From Mesostigma viride (Eukaryota; Streptophyta; Mesostigmatophyceae; Mesostigmatales; Mesostigmataceae), in assembly GCA_009746045.1 (NCBI GenBank), contig RPFO01000041.1:4716920-4780919 (forward strand): a stretch of 64,000 nt of DNA, written 5' to 3'. Below the pieces are notes generated by a model. That model made no database searches and was not told the origin of the DNA. It saw only the letters and a program-made list of their open reading frames with translations. A program made the position numbers and the translations under genes. Within the stretch, counting starts at the first letter, position 1. Each line of letters opens with the position of its first letter. Below are positions 1-10,140 of this stretch, piece after piece.

Positions 1-487
1 GGTTACACGGCGGACCGGGCGGAGCGGGCCAAGCTCCTGGCCTACGGCGACGTCGGGCACCATCGTGTGGTGCCCTTTGTCCTGGAGGAGTTTGGGGCCA
101 TGGGGCCCCTGACCTCCGCCTTCTTCAAGGAGTGTTGCCGGCTCCGGGAGGACCGGCTGGACCTGGAGGGCCAGCGGGCCCCATGGTCGGCGCGGACCTG
201 GACGTCATATTGGCGTCAGCGCTTGTCGGTGGCGCTGACTCGGGCCATGGCTGACATCATGCTCCGCCGTACGCAGGCTGATTTTGCGGTGCAGCAGGGC
301 TATTAGGTTCCTCCCGTTAGGCGTTTCCATTGGTCTTATCGTAGTATAGAGCCTCTATACTACGGTAGCTGTATATCATTATTACTATTCAGTGAACGAT
401 ATACAGAGGCTCTGTATATCGGTTTATAGCTGGGCGTTTGCTTTGGTTTGAGTGATTTCACTCTGCTGTAAGTAATTATATTTTTAA
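1..487 (+). mobile_element. RLE-type non-LTR retrotransposon, copy A (3' end, cut by window edge)
   Basis: The reading frame open from base 1 to the stop at 304-306 is the C-terminal end of the family protein seen whole at 38552-41287. It covers the segment after the endonuclease PD motif, with the K-x3-Y pair and the terminal motif FAVQQGY. The 3' UTR follows to about 487 and ends in the family terminus AATTATATTTTTAA. Unlike other copies, this UTR carries an extra snap-back segment at 340-410. The element abuts the 3' end of a LINE-1 copy on the opposite strand. The 5' part lies outside the window. Confidence 0.85.
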
Positions 488-491
488 CATA

Positions 492-1845
492 TATCTAACA
501 GCATTCTAACTACAACATCTATCTAGACAGCCGCACGCTGCCCTAGGGGAGCTGTCTGGCGTGCCTCCCACGGGATTGCACACGCGGGCGCTTCCCCACT
601 GGGGGGGGCTCGTTGTCCTCTATGACCTGGGCCCACTTGGCCTTGTCCATCATCTTCTTCCAAATCACGGAGAGGCCTAGGCCCCCCATGTCCTCTACTA
701 GCTGTTCTTTGAAGGTGCGGGCCTTGCGGCGTCTAACGTCACTGGGCCCGGCCCACGTCAGGAGGTGCCGGCCATGCAGGCTGGGCTGGTCGCAGTCCTG
801 CGGGGGGGCCACGTGAGGTGTCTACCTGGTTGGTGCGAGCTAGGTGCCCTACTAGCTGCAGGCGTCGCTGCTTAATGGTGCTGGTGATATAGGGCATGCC
901 CTGGTACAGGTCCTCATTGCGGACATGAGCAGCATATCCTACTCTGAAAATGGAACGCAGCATGTTGGTGACCGCGCCGTCCAGCTTGCGGGCCAGGTCG
1001 GCGGTGAGGGTCCACGTCTCGGCCCCATACGTGAGAACAGGAAGGACGAGGACCTTGAACAGGTCCTGTTTCTCGATCTTGCCCAGGGGCTTGCGCCACA
1101 GGGCCCGGTGCTGGCGTAAAGCGTGCCAGGCGAGGGAGATGCGATGGTCCACATCAACCTCGCAGCTGGGGAGCAGGCTGCCCAGCAGCTTGACGCGGTC
1201 CCGATACAGGACTCGAGAGCCGTCGAGGAGATAGAGGGGCGGCGGTGAGTTGGTGAGCCCAACCGCCAGGGCCTCTGTCTTCTTGCTGACCTCAAGCCCC
1301 ATGCACTGCACGGGCCTCGATAGCCAGGCAGTCAAGCCATGTCTGCACGTGCCCAGTGTCCTCGAAGAGGGTGGTGTCGTCTGCGTAGATGATGTCTGCC
1401 AGCCGAATCTCCGTGTCCGCACCACCATGCCAGAATTTGTTAGCAACCTGCACTCCTGGTTCCCTGCCCACGATGCGGGCAAATCCCTTGCGCGCCTGAA
1501 TCATTACGTATTCGACCACAATAATGAACAGGTAGGGCGACAGCACGCAGCCCTGCCACACACCCTTCTGTAAAGGGCATGGGGGCGTGGTCCCGTAAGA
1601 AGTACGCACCGAAGTGGTGGACCCTTCATACAGGTTGCGGATGACAGCAATCAGGGGGCGGGGGATCCGGAACAACTCGAGGATGTCCCAAAGCGCAGGC
1701 CAGAAAACCGAATCGAAGGCTTTGATGAAGTCCACCAGCACAAGGTGCAAAGGGGACTCACCAGGCTGAAGGCGTTGCAGTTCCTCCACCAGTCGGCGAG
1801 TAGCGAAGAGCGCCTGTACTGTGTTGCGACCTGAACGGAAGCCGT
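492..1845 (-). pseudogene. LINE-1 copy a: 5'-truncated, frameshifted non-LTR reverse transcriptase
   Basis: Read on the minus strand, the sequence gives the second half of a LINE-type RT. A GFRSGRNT-like start (about 1843) is followed by VDFIKAFDSVFW, then GVWQGCVLSPYLFII and the catalytic box YADDTTL near 1370-1390. The thumb/C-terminal segment includes LTYGAETWTL and LDGAVTNMLRSIF. Coding moves through three frames (1292-1789, 739-1482, 543-812), so it is dead. It ends RGRHARQLP-stop at 543. The 3' terminus near 492 is shared with the copy at 27188-28063. The closest relatives by motif are APE-type LINEs with short or no poly(A); the clade is not assigned. Confidence 0.85.
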
Positions 1846-1875
1846 GCTATGAGCAGCCATGCCATGATTATGACT

Positions 1876-1932
1876 ATGGCTGCTAAGCCATAGTGTCTAT
1901 TAATTAATTAATTAATTAATGGCTGCTAAGCC
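1876..1932. mobile_element. Ultra-short (TTAA)n-tailed retroelement insertion with 14-bp target duplication
   Basis: The 14-mer ATGGCTGCTAAGCC is present at 1876-1889 and again at 1919-1932. The 29 bp between them are a short ATAGTGTCTA leader and a (TTAA)n run. This is what a drastically 5'-truncated retroposon with a (TTAA)n tail leaves behind. The same tail type follows a stem-loop at 17208, 46710, 58737 and 60624. Confidence 0.7.
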
Positions 1933-2651
1933 CAATGTAAGTCGACGCTGCGAGCCTCCCCGTGTTACACGGGAGAGGTGACCCGCTGTTGTTCGAGATA
2001 TTGGTGAAGGGTTGAAGTGCTGGTCCTAGGGTGTTCCCCCATGGCGCTGGGGTGCGCCGTCCGGGCTCCAGTTGGGAGCCCGTAGTGACTTGAATTTCGA
2101 AAGTCAATGAAGAGGGAAGGCGGTTTTTAGAGAAGGCGGATTTTGGCGGAGAGCCCTGCGAAAGGACAGCGCGAGGTGACGAGCCCTGAAGGAAGCGCTA
2201 GATTTGCCCTCGGGTAAAGTGTCCGCCAGGGATTTTTTATCCCTGTAGCGGCGTGCACGGGGGAAGCAGGGCATTTTCATAAAGATGGGGGTCAAAAGAA
2301 ACCAGAGGCGGAGGAGGGTGCACCAATGGCAGCGGCTGCCGTGGGTCGGGGGGGTCCTGTTGGCATGGGGAGGTCGGCAGGCGCCCTGTACCCTCTCGGC
2401 GCTCCGGCGAGCAGGCCCCTTCTGCCCTTGGCGATAAGGGAGAGGTGGGAAGCTGCGGTAAACCGTGGGTGTTCATGCGCACTTCTGGGTAGTGGTTAAG
2501 AAATGCTACAGTGCCTGGCAAGCCTGAAAAAAAAAAAAATCCGGTGCGTATGGAACCCGGCAGTGCGGTCGGGCTTTGTTTTAAGAAAATGCATTATATC
2601 CATAATAAAGCTCCACTCGGCTGCGGCTGCGCCAAGGCTCGTGACACCATG
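1933..2651. other. Unassigned spacer
   Basis: No convincing reading frame. There is a 13-base A run near 2527. The short open frames here have no recognisable motif. The segment continues the sequence interrupted by the small LINE-2 insertion at 2664. Confidence 0.4.
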
Positions 2652-2763
2652 GCGATGGTGAGCTTTTGTGCAATTATTTTTCTAATGAGATTAGCATAGT
2701 ACTCCGTGGCATGCCTTTGCGCATGACACGCAAGTACTTACTTACTTACTTGCGATGGTGAGC
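2652..2763 (+). mobile_element. LINE-2 3'-end fragment (88 bp) with 12-bp target duplication
   Basis: The 12-mer GCGATGGTGAGC at 2652-2663 is repeated at 2752-2763. Between them lie 88 bp that match the 3' terminus of LINE-2: a GCATAGTACTCCGTGGCATG-like block, GCGCATGACACGCAAGTA, and a (CTTA)n tail. The same terminus occurs inverted at 3457-3545 and direct at 58600-58680. This is a near-complete 5' truncation that retains only the 3' recognition region. Confidence 0.9.
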
Positions 2764-3456
2764 CTTGGCGCTAGGAGGTCCGCAGCCATCATTATTCTGA
2801 TTTGGCACGCCGCAGGGTCGAGCCGGTTGCAGCGGCTCTACCCTCGGCAAATCCCAGCGGCTTTGCCGGTGGGCTGGTGATGGTGGTTGGGTGAGCTGGA
2901 GACATTCCCAGGTGGCATAAGTCCTAAAGCGGCAGCACTGGGATGCGCCCCTCTAAGAAGGGGAACGCATGTGGCTCCGCCCTGCGTCCGCCGGGAAACC
3001 GTAGCGGCCACACGGGGGCGGGAGGGGGGGCATCATCATGCCAACAAGAGCCCAGCATTCCAAGTGGTTGCGTTCCTACCACCAGGGCTGGAAACGGCCT
3101 GGGTGGCCAGAGATGGTGATGTGGGACAAGATTGGACCAAGGGGGCATGTGCTGGGCCCCAGCATGGTGAACTGGCCTAACTTGACAATGACTTGTACAA
3201 TGATTTTGAGGGTGTGGCTAGGCTCAACTGTTAAAGCCTGCACACACTTATTGTAATAAACTTGTTTCTCTGCATGCATGGTAGGAAGGCACTCCAATGG
3301 ACCTTAGCTTCAGCACCTATTAATTACCTAATTAATGAGAATTTTACAGATTAGTAAAGTTGGGGCCCGGTAATTGCAGATTAGTTTCACTAATTACAGA
3401 CAGGTGTTTTTTATTACAGATCAGTCGGGATTCTTAGACTTCGATACGTCATACCA
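2764..3456. other. Unassigned spacer
   Basis: The first part continues the locus split by the 88-bp LINE fragment. The rest has short open frames without recognisable motifs. From about 3318 it is AT-rich with repeated ATTAAT/ATTACAGA words. No gene is supported. Confidence 0.4.
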
Positions 3457-6400
3457 TAAGTAAGTAAGTAAGTACTTGCGTGTCATGCGCAATTAAAGGC
3501 ATGCCACGGAGTACTATGCTAATCTCATTAGAAAAAATAATAATTAAACAAAAAGTTTAAACGAATATCGTCTGCATCATTCCCCAACCATTAAGCACTA
3601 GATGGGGATGTAATCCTCATCCGAGCTGTCCTCTAAGTACTGTAATGGCAGACGAGGCGGTTGTGTAGCGGCTATCCTCAGGGCCAATAACCTCCACCTG
3701 CGGACTTCTACCCTGGCTAGGAACGGTCCGCGGGGCCCGTGGGGAGAAAACAGGAGCATACCACTCAGGAAGGTGCTTATCGCAGATGGCAGCCCATTTC
3801 TCCTTGTCAATCATGCGGGCGCGGAGTACGGATAGTCCCAGAAGCCCTGCATCTTCAAGCAGTTGTGTCACATAGGTCCGGGTCGCGCCGCGCCGGTGCC
3901 GGGCGCGCGCAAGTTTGCCAGTGGGTTGCGATGGGACAATTAGGGGACCCTGCCATAGGAGGAGGTGTCTACCTGGTTGGCCCGTCTTAACCCCCGGCAG
4001 GGCCCACATCGCCGGGTATTCACCTGGTCTGTGCGGGCAAGATGGCCGGCAAAGAGGAGGCGGCGGTGTCGGATGGTATGGGTGACAAGAGGGAGCTCGC
4101 AGTAGAGCTCGGCCCGGGTGCGGCGTTCTTGGTATAGCGGACGCCGAGGATATGACGGAGCATTCTAGTGACGGTGCCGTCAAGCTGCTGGCTCAGCTCC
4201 TGGTCCAGGGTCCACGCCTCGCAGCCGTAAAGGAGGATGCTGAGGACAAGGGCCTTGAACAGAATGCGCTTGCGTCGCTCACTCAGGTAGCGGCAGGTCC
4301 AGAACCTGTCGAGGCGGCGGAGGGCCGCCCAGGCCTGGCCAATGCGGGTGTTGATGTCGTCGGCCGTGGAGGGAAGCCAGCTGCCAAGGAGCTTGAAGCG
4401 AGTCGCCGGGGGGACGGGGCTGCCGTCCAGCAAGAGGAGGGTGGGTGGGGCTAGCCCAGCAGGGAAGCCGATGGCCATGACCTCCGTTTTCTTGCTGATC
4501 ATAAGCCCCACCGCCAGCGCTTCCAGTGTCAGATAAGCTGTCTAGCCAGAGTTGGGCTGACTCCGGGGTTTCCACGAGCGTCGTGTCATCAGCGTAGTAG
4601 ATCAGATCGCTCAGGCGGTAGGGTGGGTCAACCCCGCCGTAGCTGGCGTACTCCGTGACCTCGATCCCCGGCGGGCGGCCCCTCCACCCGGGCGAAGCGG
4701 GCTTGTGCACGCCGCATAATATAGTCCACCATAATGATGAATAGATATGGGGAGACCTTTTCAGTGGTTTCCCATTTGCGGGTATTTCCTCGTAAATGGT
4801 GGGAGAGCGATCGCAGCAATGGTGCTTACCCCTATCTAGACACTCCCGGCCAGTTAGGCTCGAAACACGCGTCCTGATCAAGCAAGCTGTTTCCGGCCCC
4901 ACCGTCTAGGTCATCTAGTCGCTCTACATGTAAGCCAGCCATAATTTCAATGCACAAGGCTACACATTTCCATCTCCATTCATATTCATCATCCTGAACG
5001 TCTCGAACACGCGGACAAGATAATGGCAGGCTCGAGCTACCATGGTCCGGATTCTCCCGATTTCTGGCCTGCGCTGGTTGTCTCCTTGAGATATGGGGAG
5101 AGCACACAGCCCTGCCACACCCCGGTGTGCAGGGGCCGGAACGCCGGAGTGACGCCGTCGGCGGTACGGACCTGGGCTTGGGACGTACCCTTCATAGAGC
5201 TGGCGGATGATCTCAACGATGTACGATGGGACACGGAACAGGTGAAGGACCACCCACGTACAGGGCGTCCCATATATAACCGTATCGAATGCCTTGGTGT
5301 AATCCACGAAGATCAATAGCAATGGCAAGAGGCCGGGGGCCAGGCGGCCCACTTCCTCGATCAGGAGGCACGCGGTAATGGTGACCATAACACAATTGCG
5401 ACCAACACGGAAGCTCATCTGGGACTTACCTAGGTGGGGATCGACTGGCTGGCGCGCATGCGGTTCAGCAGGAGACGCATGAAGACTTTCAGCACGCAGC
5501 TTTGGAGGCATACGCCGCGGTAGCTGCCGGTATGCGCGGCGGACCCCTTGCCCTTGTAGAGCATGACCCGGACAGCAGTCTTCCAATACGTCGGCGGGGG
5601 AAGGCAATCTCGTAGAATCCGGTTGCAAACACCCCGGAGGAAAGGCTCAAGCTCAGGCATCTTAACCACCTCCGGTGAAATATTGTCCACTCCCATGGCA
5701 GCATCATTGCGGAGGGTGGAGATGGCAGCAGCCCATTCCTGGGGAGTCCACTCGTCGTGGGGGCCGTCCACCAGGGGACCGGAGAGCGGTGGGACCAGGT
5801 AGTCCGTCTCACTGGTGGGCACCTGCGGGGGCTCAATGGGGCCGCCTCGGCTGGCCGCAGGGCGTGCAGTTGCAGCGGGGTCAAGCGGGGGGGGCGGGCC
5901 AGGGGCCCCCGATAGTTTGGCCTGGGAGCTGAACCAAATCTCAAGGCGTTCACTGGGGGTGCCTGGGATGTCAGCCCGTTGCGTTTCCCGCCGTCCGGTG
6001 AGACGGTCGAGAGAGCGCCAGGCCGCCTTGTGCTGGTTGGCGGCCGTGTGGCGCCTTGACTTCTGCGGCAAGTGTCTCCACCTCCTCCGCATGTGCGGCA
6101 GTATATGCTTGAGTAAGCCGTTCCTGGTACGGGTACAGGTCCTCCCCGCGGCGGCGGGCCTGCGCTAGCGCCAGCCGAGCGGCGACCACCCGGGCGTCGC
6201 GCAGGTAGCCGGCGGGGCTGGTCGGGCGCGGGGTTGCTCGCGGGGAGAAGCTTAGAGCCAAGCTCCACCGATCGCATGAACAGTTCGTAGGGTGGCGTGA
6301 GATCTTGACACCGCGATCTGCATCCAGGTACATCAAAGGTTGCGCGTCCACGATCGAAGGCAGACATGATTGCATCGCGGCGTATGTAATCCTCTGACCA

Positions 6401-7098
6401 CTTCTCCCTGGCAGCACCCACGGACGGGGCGTAAGCAGGTCCAATCAGGGCGGGGCCGGGGGCGGCGGCGCGCAGGGGCCTGAAGTGACGTAGGCGCAAG
6501 GTTGCGGTGACCATGCGGTGATCCGATGCGACACTGGGGGTGGTCAGCGTACGGGCATCGATGATGGAAGAGCGCCAGCACTTGCGCACAAGTATGTAGT
6601 CCAAGCATACACATCGCCGCCGAGGGAGCATCGAGCCAGCCGCCCTGCGCATGGGGCCCACAAAGGTCACTAGTGCATCAGGCGGTTTTGCAAACAGCGT
6701 ATTCAGGCAGCAGTCAAGTCCCCCTCAGTGAGCCGGTAGTTGCTCAAGTAGGGGGGTGTTGGCATTGCTATCGGTTAGGCGCGGCGCATACATGCAGCCC
6801 CCGTGGCCCACGGGCAGGGTCGCGTTGGCATCCACCAAGATGGCATTGATGTATTGACGTGGGATCTGTTTCTCAATGTCGAGCAACTGGTTGAAGAACG
6901 CTGCGCGGTCCTCGGCCGGGTGCCCAGCATGTGGGGCATATCCGACAATTACCGAGAGCATAATGGGGGTCCGTCCTTCAAGGGAGCGGAAAGTGCACTG
7001 AAGGATCCGATTAGAGCAAAGTTTGTGGTCCACGAGCTGGGCGGCATCGGTGGGGGAGCACAGCAGGCCCACTCCTCCCTGACCCGGTGCATGCGGTT
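3457..7098 (-). pseudogene. LINE-2 copy a: APE endonuclease plus reverse transcriptase, broken
   Basis: Minus-strand non-LTR retrotransposon. From its 5' side come an endonuclease/exonuclease-phosphatase N-terminal segment (about 7098-6725, GGVGLLCS, VGYAPHAG, ILVDANATL, the last in the place of the GDFNA box) and its C-terminal SDH box (VASDHRMV near 6530). A long Pro/Ala-rich linker precedes the RT, with motifs DAAMGVDNISPEVV, VMLYKGKGS, FVDYTKAFDTV, GVWQGCVLSPY, and YADDTTL at about 4590. The C-terminal end reads LLYGCEAWTL and MLRHILGVRY, with a stop at 3598. The 3' UTR ends in a (TTAC)n tail at 3457. Frames switch many times and a 334-bp element interrupts the RT core at 4755-5088, so it is not functional. 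No target duplication was found. Confidence 0.85.
4743..5100 (+). mobile_element. SINE-like element, full-length copy, with 12-bp target duplication
   Basis: A 334-bp segment (4755-5088) interrupts the RT gene of LINE-2a exactly at the LSPYL codons. The flanking 12-mer AGATATGGGGAG is duplicated (4743-4754 and 5089-5100). A near-identical element lies at 53274-53606, and truncated copies that keep only the CTACCATGGTCCGGATTCTC...GGTTGTCTCC end lie at 46771-46823 and about 61485-61548. It has no coding capacity. The retained end suggests the 3' end is at the GTTGTCTCC side. On the opposite strand, GGTAGCTCGAGCC and GTTCGAGTC resemble pol III boxes A and B, but this is weak. Confidence 0.8.
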
Positions 7099-7920
7099 TT
7101 TCCTATCCAAATCTGATTCGTTTGGTCAGATTCCTGTTTCCGTCACGCCCTTTACGGAACATGCGCGAAATTTTGGCGCGGACAAGTGAACGTCTAAGGT
7201 ATCGTCTGGGGAATGCGATGCGCACATATTTTTTTCCCTACAGGGGCGACGCACTTCCTTAGTGATTTCGGCACCTCATTTAGTGACAATTTTCGGTTCG
7301 TTAGTACGGTTTACCCGAGAAATCTGTCGGATACCATGATTAGTGCAATTTGTACCCGACCAAATCGGAGCCGAAAGTACTAACGACGCAAATATTTAAT
7401 AGTATATGCAACTCACTTCATTATAGTGTCTCAGTGTCCAGAGGCCTCAATTGAGGCCTTTTGGCTCAATCAATTGAGGCCTTTTTCACCAAGACCATGC
7501 ACCTGGGGACGGTCATTTTGGCGGGAAGGACCGGTCCTATGGGTCATCCGGCCCCAATGGCGCGAATCTGGTATATGTGCTGAGCGTCCCGACCCATTGG
7601 GGTCGAAAGGGGTCGACGGTTACAGAAAGATATGTGAGGTGGAAAAGTACCTACTTTTGTGGTTTTCATGCAACGAGAGCGTGCAATTTCGTGAATGTGC
7701 GGCCATGGCGTCGTTCAGTATAAACGACCGTGTGTCCACGTTTGCGCGAAATTTTGACGAGGCAGGGGCACGTCGTGCAGAGAAATGGTCCGTGCAGCTA
7801 GCCCGACGGCTCACGGAGTGTCGGCAGTCGATTTGCAGATTCACGGGACTGTGATAAGCGTAATTAGTGACAGTTCCCTGAATTAAGTGCGATGGGACAT
7901 AGATGGGGATGAGAATGTGA
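7099..7920. other. Unassigned spacer with a GGCCTCAATTGAGGCC palindrome
   Basis: No supported gene. Positions 7443-7458 are a perfect 16-bp palindrome, and part of it (TCAATTGAGGCC) recurs at 7470-7482. An open frame at 7426-7854 has no recognisable motif and is probably chance. Confidence 0.4.
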
Positions 7921-8487
7921 TTGCCACCCGGCTGCTGCTCCCATATGCTGGGCCAGCGACCGGCGGAACCGAGGAGGGGGATGTTGGGACAGCTGCCGCC
8001 TGCCAACGAAGGGGCGCTAGTTATATTTCAGGATCCGGACGAGGAACCTGAGGATGAGGAGGAGGGGTTTTCTGACCCAGATGACGACGATTCCAACGAT
8101 GAGCGCGCGCGCGCGCCCGAGCTCTGGGTGCGCTTATACACAAAGGACCATCGCGCAGACCCTCCCCCCAGTCTTCGTACCTCAATGGTCGACCACGCCA
8201 GCTGCCAACTGTCCGTCAAGATGAGCGCTTGGTATCGTACCATGACAAGTTCAGCACGCTGCAACTTAACGGCTTTTTCAACGCTGCCACCTCCAGTGCT
8301 GGCGCGTATGTGCGCTTCATGGTGCCGGGAATCGATGAATTTTGTGCGAAGATGACTGCCGCCGGCCGGGAGAAGGGGTATATGGCGACGAATGGACAGT
8401 GACGCCGCCAGTTTTTTGGCAATTCATCGGCATTCGGTGCCTCATGATGGCATACCCTGCTGCCAGTGCTTTTGCTAACGGGACTAT

Positions 8488-8656
8488 TTCGTCAACCGGT
8501 TGACGAATTTTGAAAATAGTAGTAAAATAGTCAACCATTTTGGGCAATTCGTCAACCACATTCGTCAACCAACTCGGCAATTTGTCAACCAATTGACGAA
8601 TATGTTCCGCAGTTCGTCAACCGGTTTGACGAAATATTTAGGGTATTCGTCAACCA
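8488..8656. repeat. Left subterminal repeat cluster of the hAT-like element
   Basis: About seven copies of GTCAACC, several as paired palindromes. The first, at 8488-8507, is a perfect 20-bp palindrome (TTCGTCAACCGGTTGACGAA); others are AATTGACGAAT and GGTTTGACGAA variants. Subterminal repeats in hAT elements are commonly transposase-binding sites. Confidence 0.85.
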
Positions 8657-8977
8657 CCTACCTAGTCAGGCCAGACCTGAGGTCCAGCGGCGCGGCATCA
8701 GGCCGTCAGCCCGTACCATCTGAATCCTAGGTACGCTGCAGTTAGAGTTGGTTTGGAAAGACGGTACGGTTCAGGACAATGCTCGGGTACCAAAACTGAA
8801 GACGAGCAAGGCAGGACTTGAGCGGTGAGCCGACCAGGGCATGAAAAAATTATTACCGGTAATCATGGTATTGCCCTCAGGCCGTCTGGCGACTACATGT
8901 GCGATAAAATAGTGCATGCAAAATTGTTTCGATAATGGCGGCGGGCGATGTTTAGGTAGTGTTGCATGAGCTAGAGA

Positions 8978-9532
8978 ATGTCAAAGAAAAACGGTTTGGC
9001 AGGTTTCAAGACTAGCACCTTAGATGCTCTGTTTAAGAAGCAAGCTGGAGAAACTGTAGCAACGGAAAATATCGTCGACCTAGGCCGCAGTTTAGATGAA
9101 AAGGAGGGCAGGCAGGGCCGCGACAAACGCAAGAGAGTAGAGCGTGAGGAAGAGGATGGGTCTAATGCGCAGGAAGAGGAAGATGGCGGCCAGTCAGCAT
9201 CATCTGACAGCGCCTCAAACTCTGTCGAGGAGGAATCTGGCGAGGAGGAATCTGGCGAGGAGGGGGCCAAGACAGAAAGGAGCAAGGCCGATGATGACGG
9301 CAGCTCTGAGCCAGGGAAGAAGAAGGGCAAGAGAAAGCCTACGGTGACGGCTTCCGGCGGGCATGTCAGATGTGGCTTAACGCAGCTGGCCCCCGCCGGC
9401 TGGGCGGTGGCACGGGCAACCAGTGGACAGGCGCGCGCAGCGCGCAGGGTGCATGGCCAAGCTCGGACAAAACTGTGCAAGTAGTGCCTGATGATAGCAG
9501 CGAGGAGGATGTGATGCCGGTTGTTTAATGGC
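8978..9532 (+). CDS. Acidic, low-complexity protein encoded inside the hAT-like element
   Basis: The ORF starts ATG at 8978 and runs 168 codons to a stop at 9484. The N-terminus reads MSKKNGLAGFKTSTLDALFK; STLDALFKK resembles a PCNA-interacting type box but this is only a resemblance. It is followed by a basic patch and a strongly Glu/Asp/Ser-rich stretch (about residues 55-115) with a duplicated EEESGEEESGEE block, then KKKGKRK, a possible nuclear signal. Near 9365 the better frame may change: the +1 frame stays open to TAA at 9530-9532 and ends DDSSEEDVMPVV, which suits the acidic composition and suggests a frameshift or a small intron. It could be the remnant N-terminus of a transposase or a captured host gene. 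AAATAAAG lies about 160 bp downstream. Confidence 0.4.
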
Positions 9533-9717
9533 CTCGTGCTGTGCACACTTGACTCAGGCCTAGCTGTGAACGATACTAGTTATTATTCTGTAGTTTATGC
9601 AGTTGTCAACAACCACTATGTGATATTATGTTTAATCCACATGCATTACATGCGTGTGTGAGGCGTGAGCGACCTTAATTATGAAGAAATAAAGCTTCCT
9701 CCTCCCCCCCCCCCAGG

Positions 9718-9828
9718 GTTGACGAAGCGCCAAGGCAAATAGTCAACCAGTTTGACGAATTGCCGAGGCAAAAATAGTCAACCATTTGACGAAGTGCGGC
9801 AAGGCAAATAGTCAACAGTTTGACGAAT
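9718..9828. repeat. Right subterminal repeat cluster of the hAT-like element
   Basis: Four GTCAAC/GTTGAC blocks paired with TTTGACGAA. They mirror the left cluster across the acidic ORF. Confidence 0.8.
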
Positions 9829-9911
9829 GGCAAAAACCCTTAGCAAAAGCACTGCCTGCTGCCGGCGGCTTCCGCGCCTACTGGGAGCAAAGTAACGTCG
9901 TCAACTACAGT

Positions 9912-10140
9912 ATAGGAGTGGACAATATTTCACCGGAGGTGGTTATATATTTCACCGGAGGTGGTTCGCCTGAGCGTGAGCCTTACCTCCGGGGCGTTTG
10001 CAACCGGATTCTACGAGATGGCTTCCCCCCACTGATGTATTGGAAGACCGCTGTCTGGACAGGTCATGCTCTACAAGGGCAAGGGTTCCGCCGCGAATAC
10101 CGGCAACTATAGGCCGCGGCGTCTGCCTCCAAAGCTGCGC
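9912..10140 (+). pseudogene. LINE-2 copy b, internal RT fragment
   Basis: Plus strand, starting IGVDNISPEVV and continuing to the RGVCNRILRDGFPP and ALQGQGFRREY segments. These match the N-terminal RT part of LINE-2a (5.4-5.7 kb) and LINE-2c (57.0 kb). It shares with copy c a small internal duplication of TTCACCGGAGGTGG. Both ends are cut: at 9912 against the piggyBac relic and at about 10140 against an opposed RLE element. No tail is present. Confidence 0.75.

Larger units (their letters stand above)
8456..9862. mobile_element. hAT-like DNA transposon, 1.39 kb, with 8-bp target duplication
   Basis: The 8-mer CCTGCTGC flanks the element at 8456-8463 and 9855-9862. The terminal inverted repeats start CAGTGCTTTTGCTAA on both ends (8464 rightward, 9854 leftward). 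An 8-bp duplication with CAGTG-type ends is the hAT signature. Just inside each end lies a cluster of TTCGTCAACC words in both orientations (8488-8656 and 9718-9828). The interior holds one acidic ORF and no recognisable transposase catalytic region, so the copy is probably non-autonomous. Confidence 0.85.
7921..9911 (+). pseudogene. piggyBac-like transposase relic, split by a hAT-like element
   Basis: Two pieces, 7921-8463 and 9855-9911, belong together once the hAT-like element at 8464-9854 and one copy of its 8-bp duplication are discounted. The first piece has an acidic N-terminal tract (PDEEPEDEEEGFSDPDDDD) and then, after frame changes, the phrase VTPPVFWQFIGIRCLMMAYP. The second piece continues in frame with GGFRAYWEQSNVV. 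The pattern FW-x-FIG ... P ... YW is typical of the region before the catalytic core in piggyBac (DDE_Tnp_1_7) transposases. The catalytic core is missing because LINE-2 sequence begins at about 9912. Assignment rests on one motif block. Confidence 0.5.

Noticed and set aside
4743-5100. tRNA gene in the SINE-like element
   Set aside because: Box-like words exist on one strand but no cloverleaf could be drawn.
8488-9828. CRISPR-like array from the repeated GTCAACC words
   Set aside because: Irregular spacing, both orientations, no uniform spacers, eukaryotic context; they are subterminal repeats of a hAT-like element.
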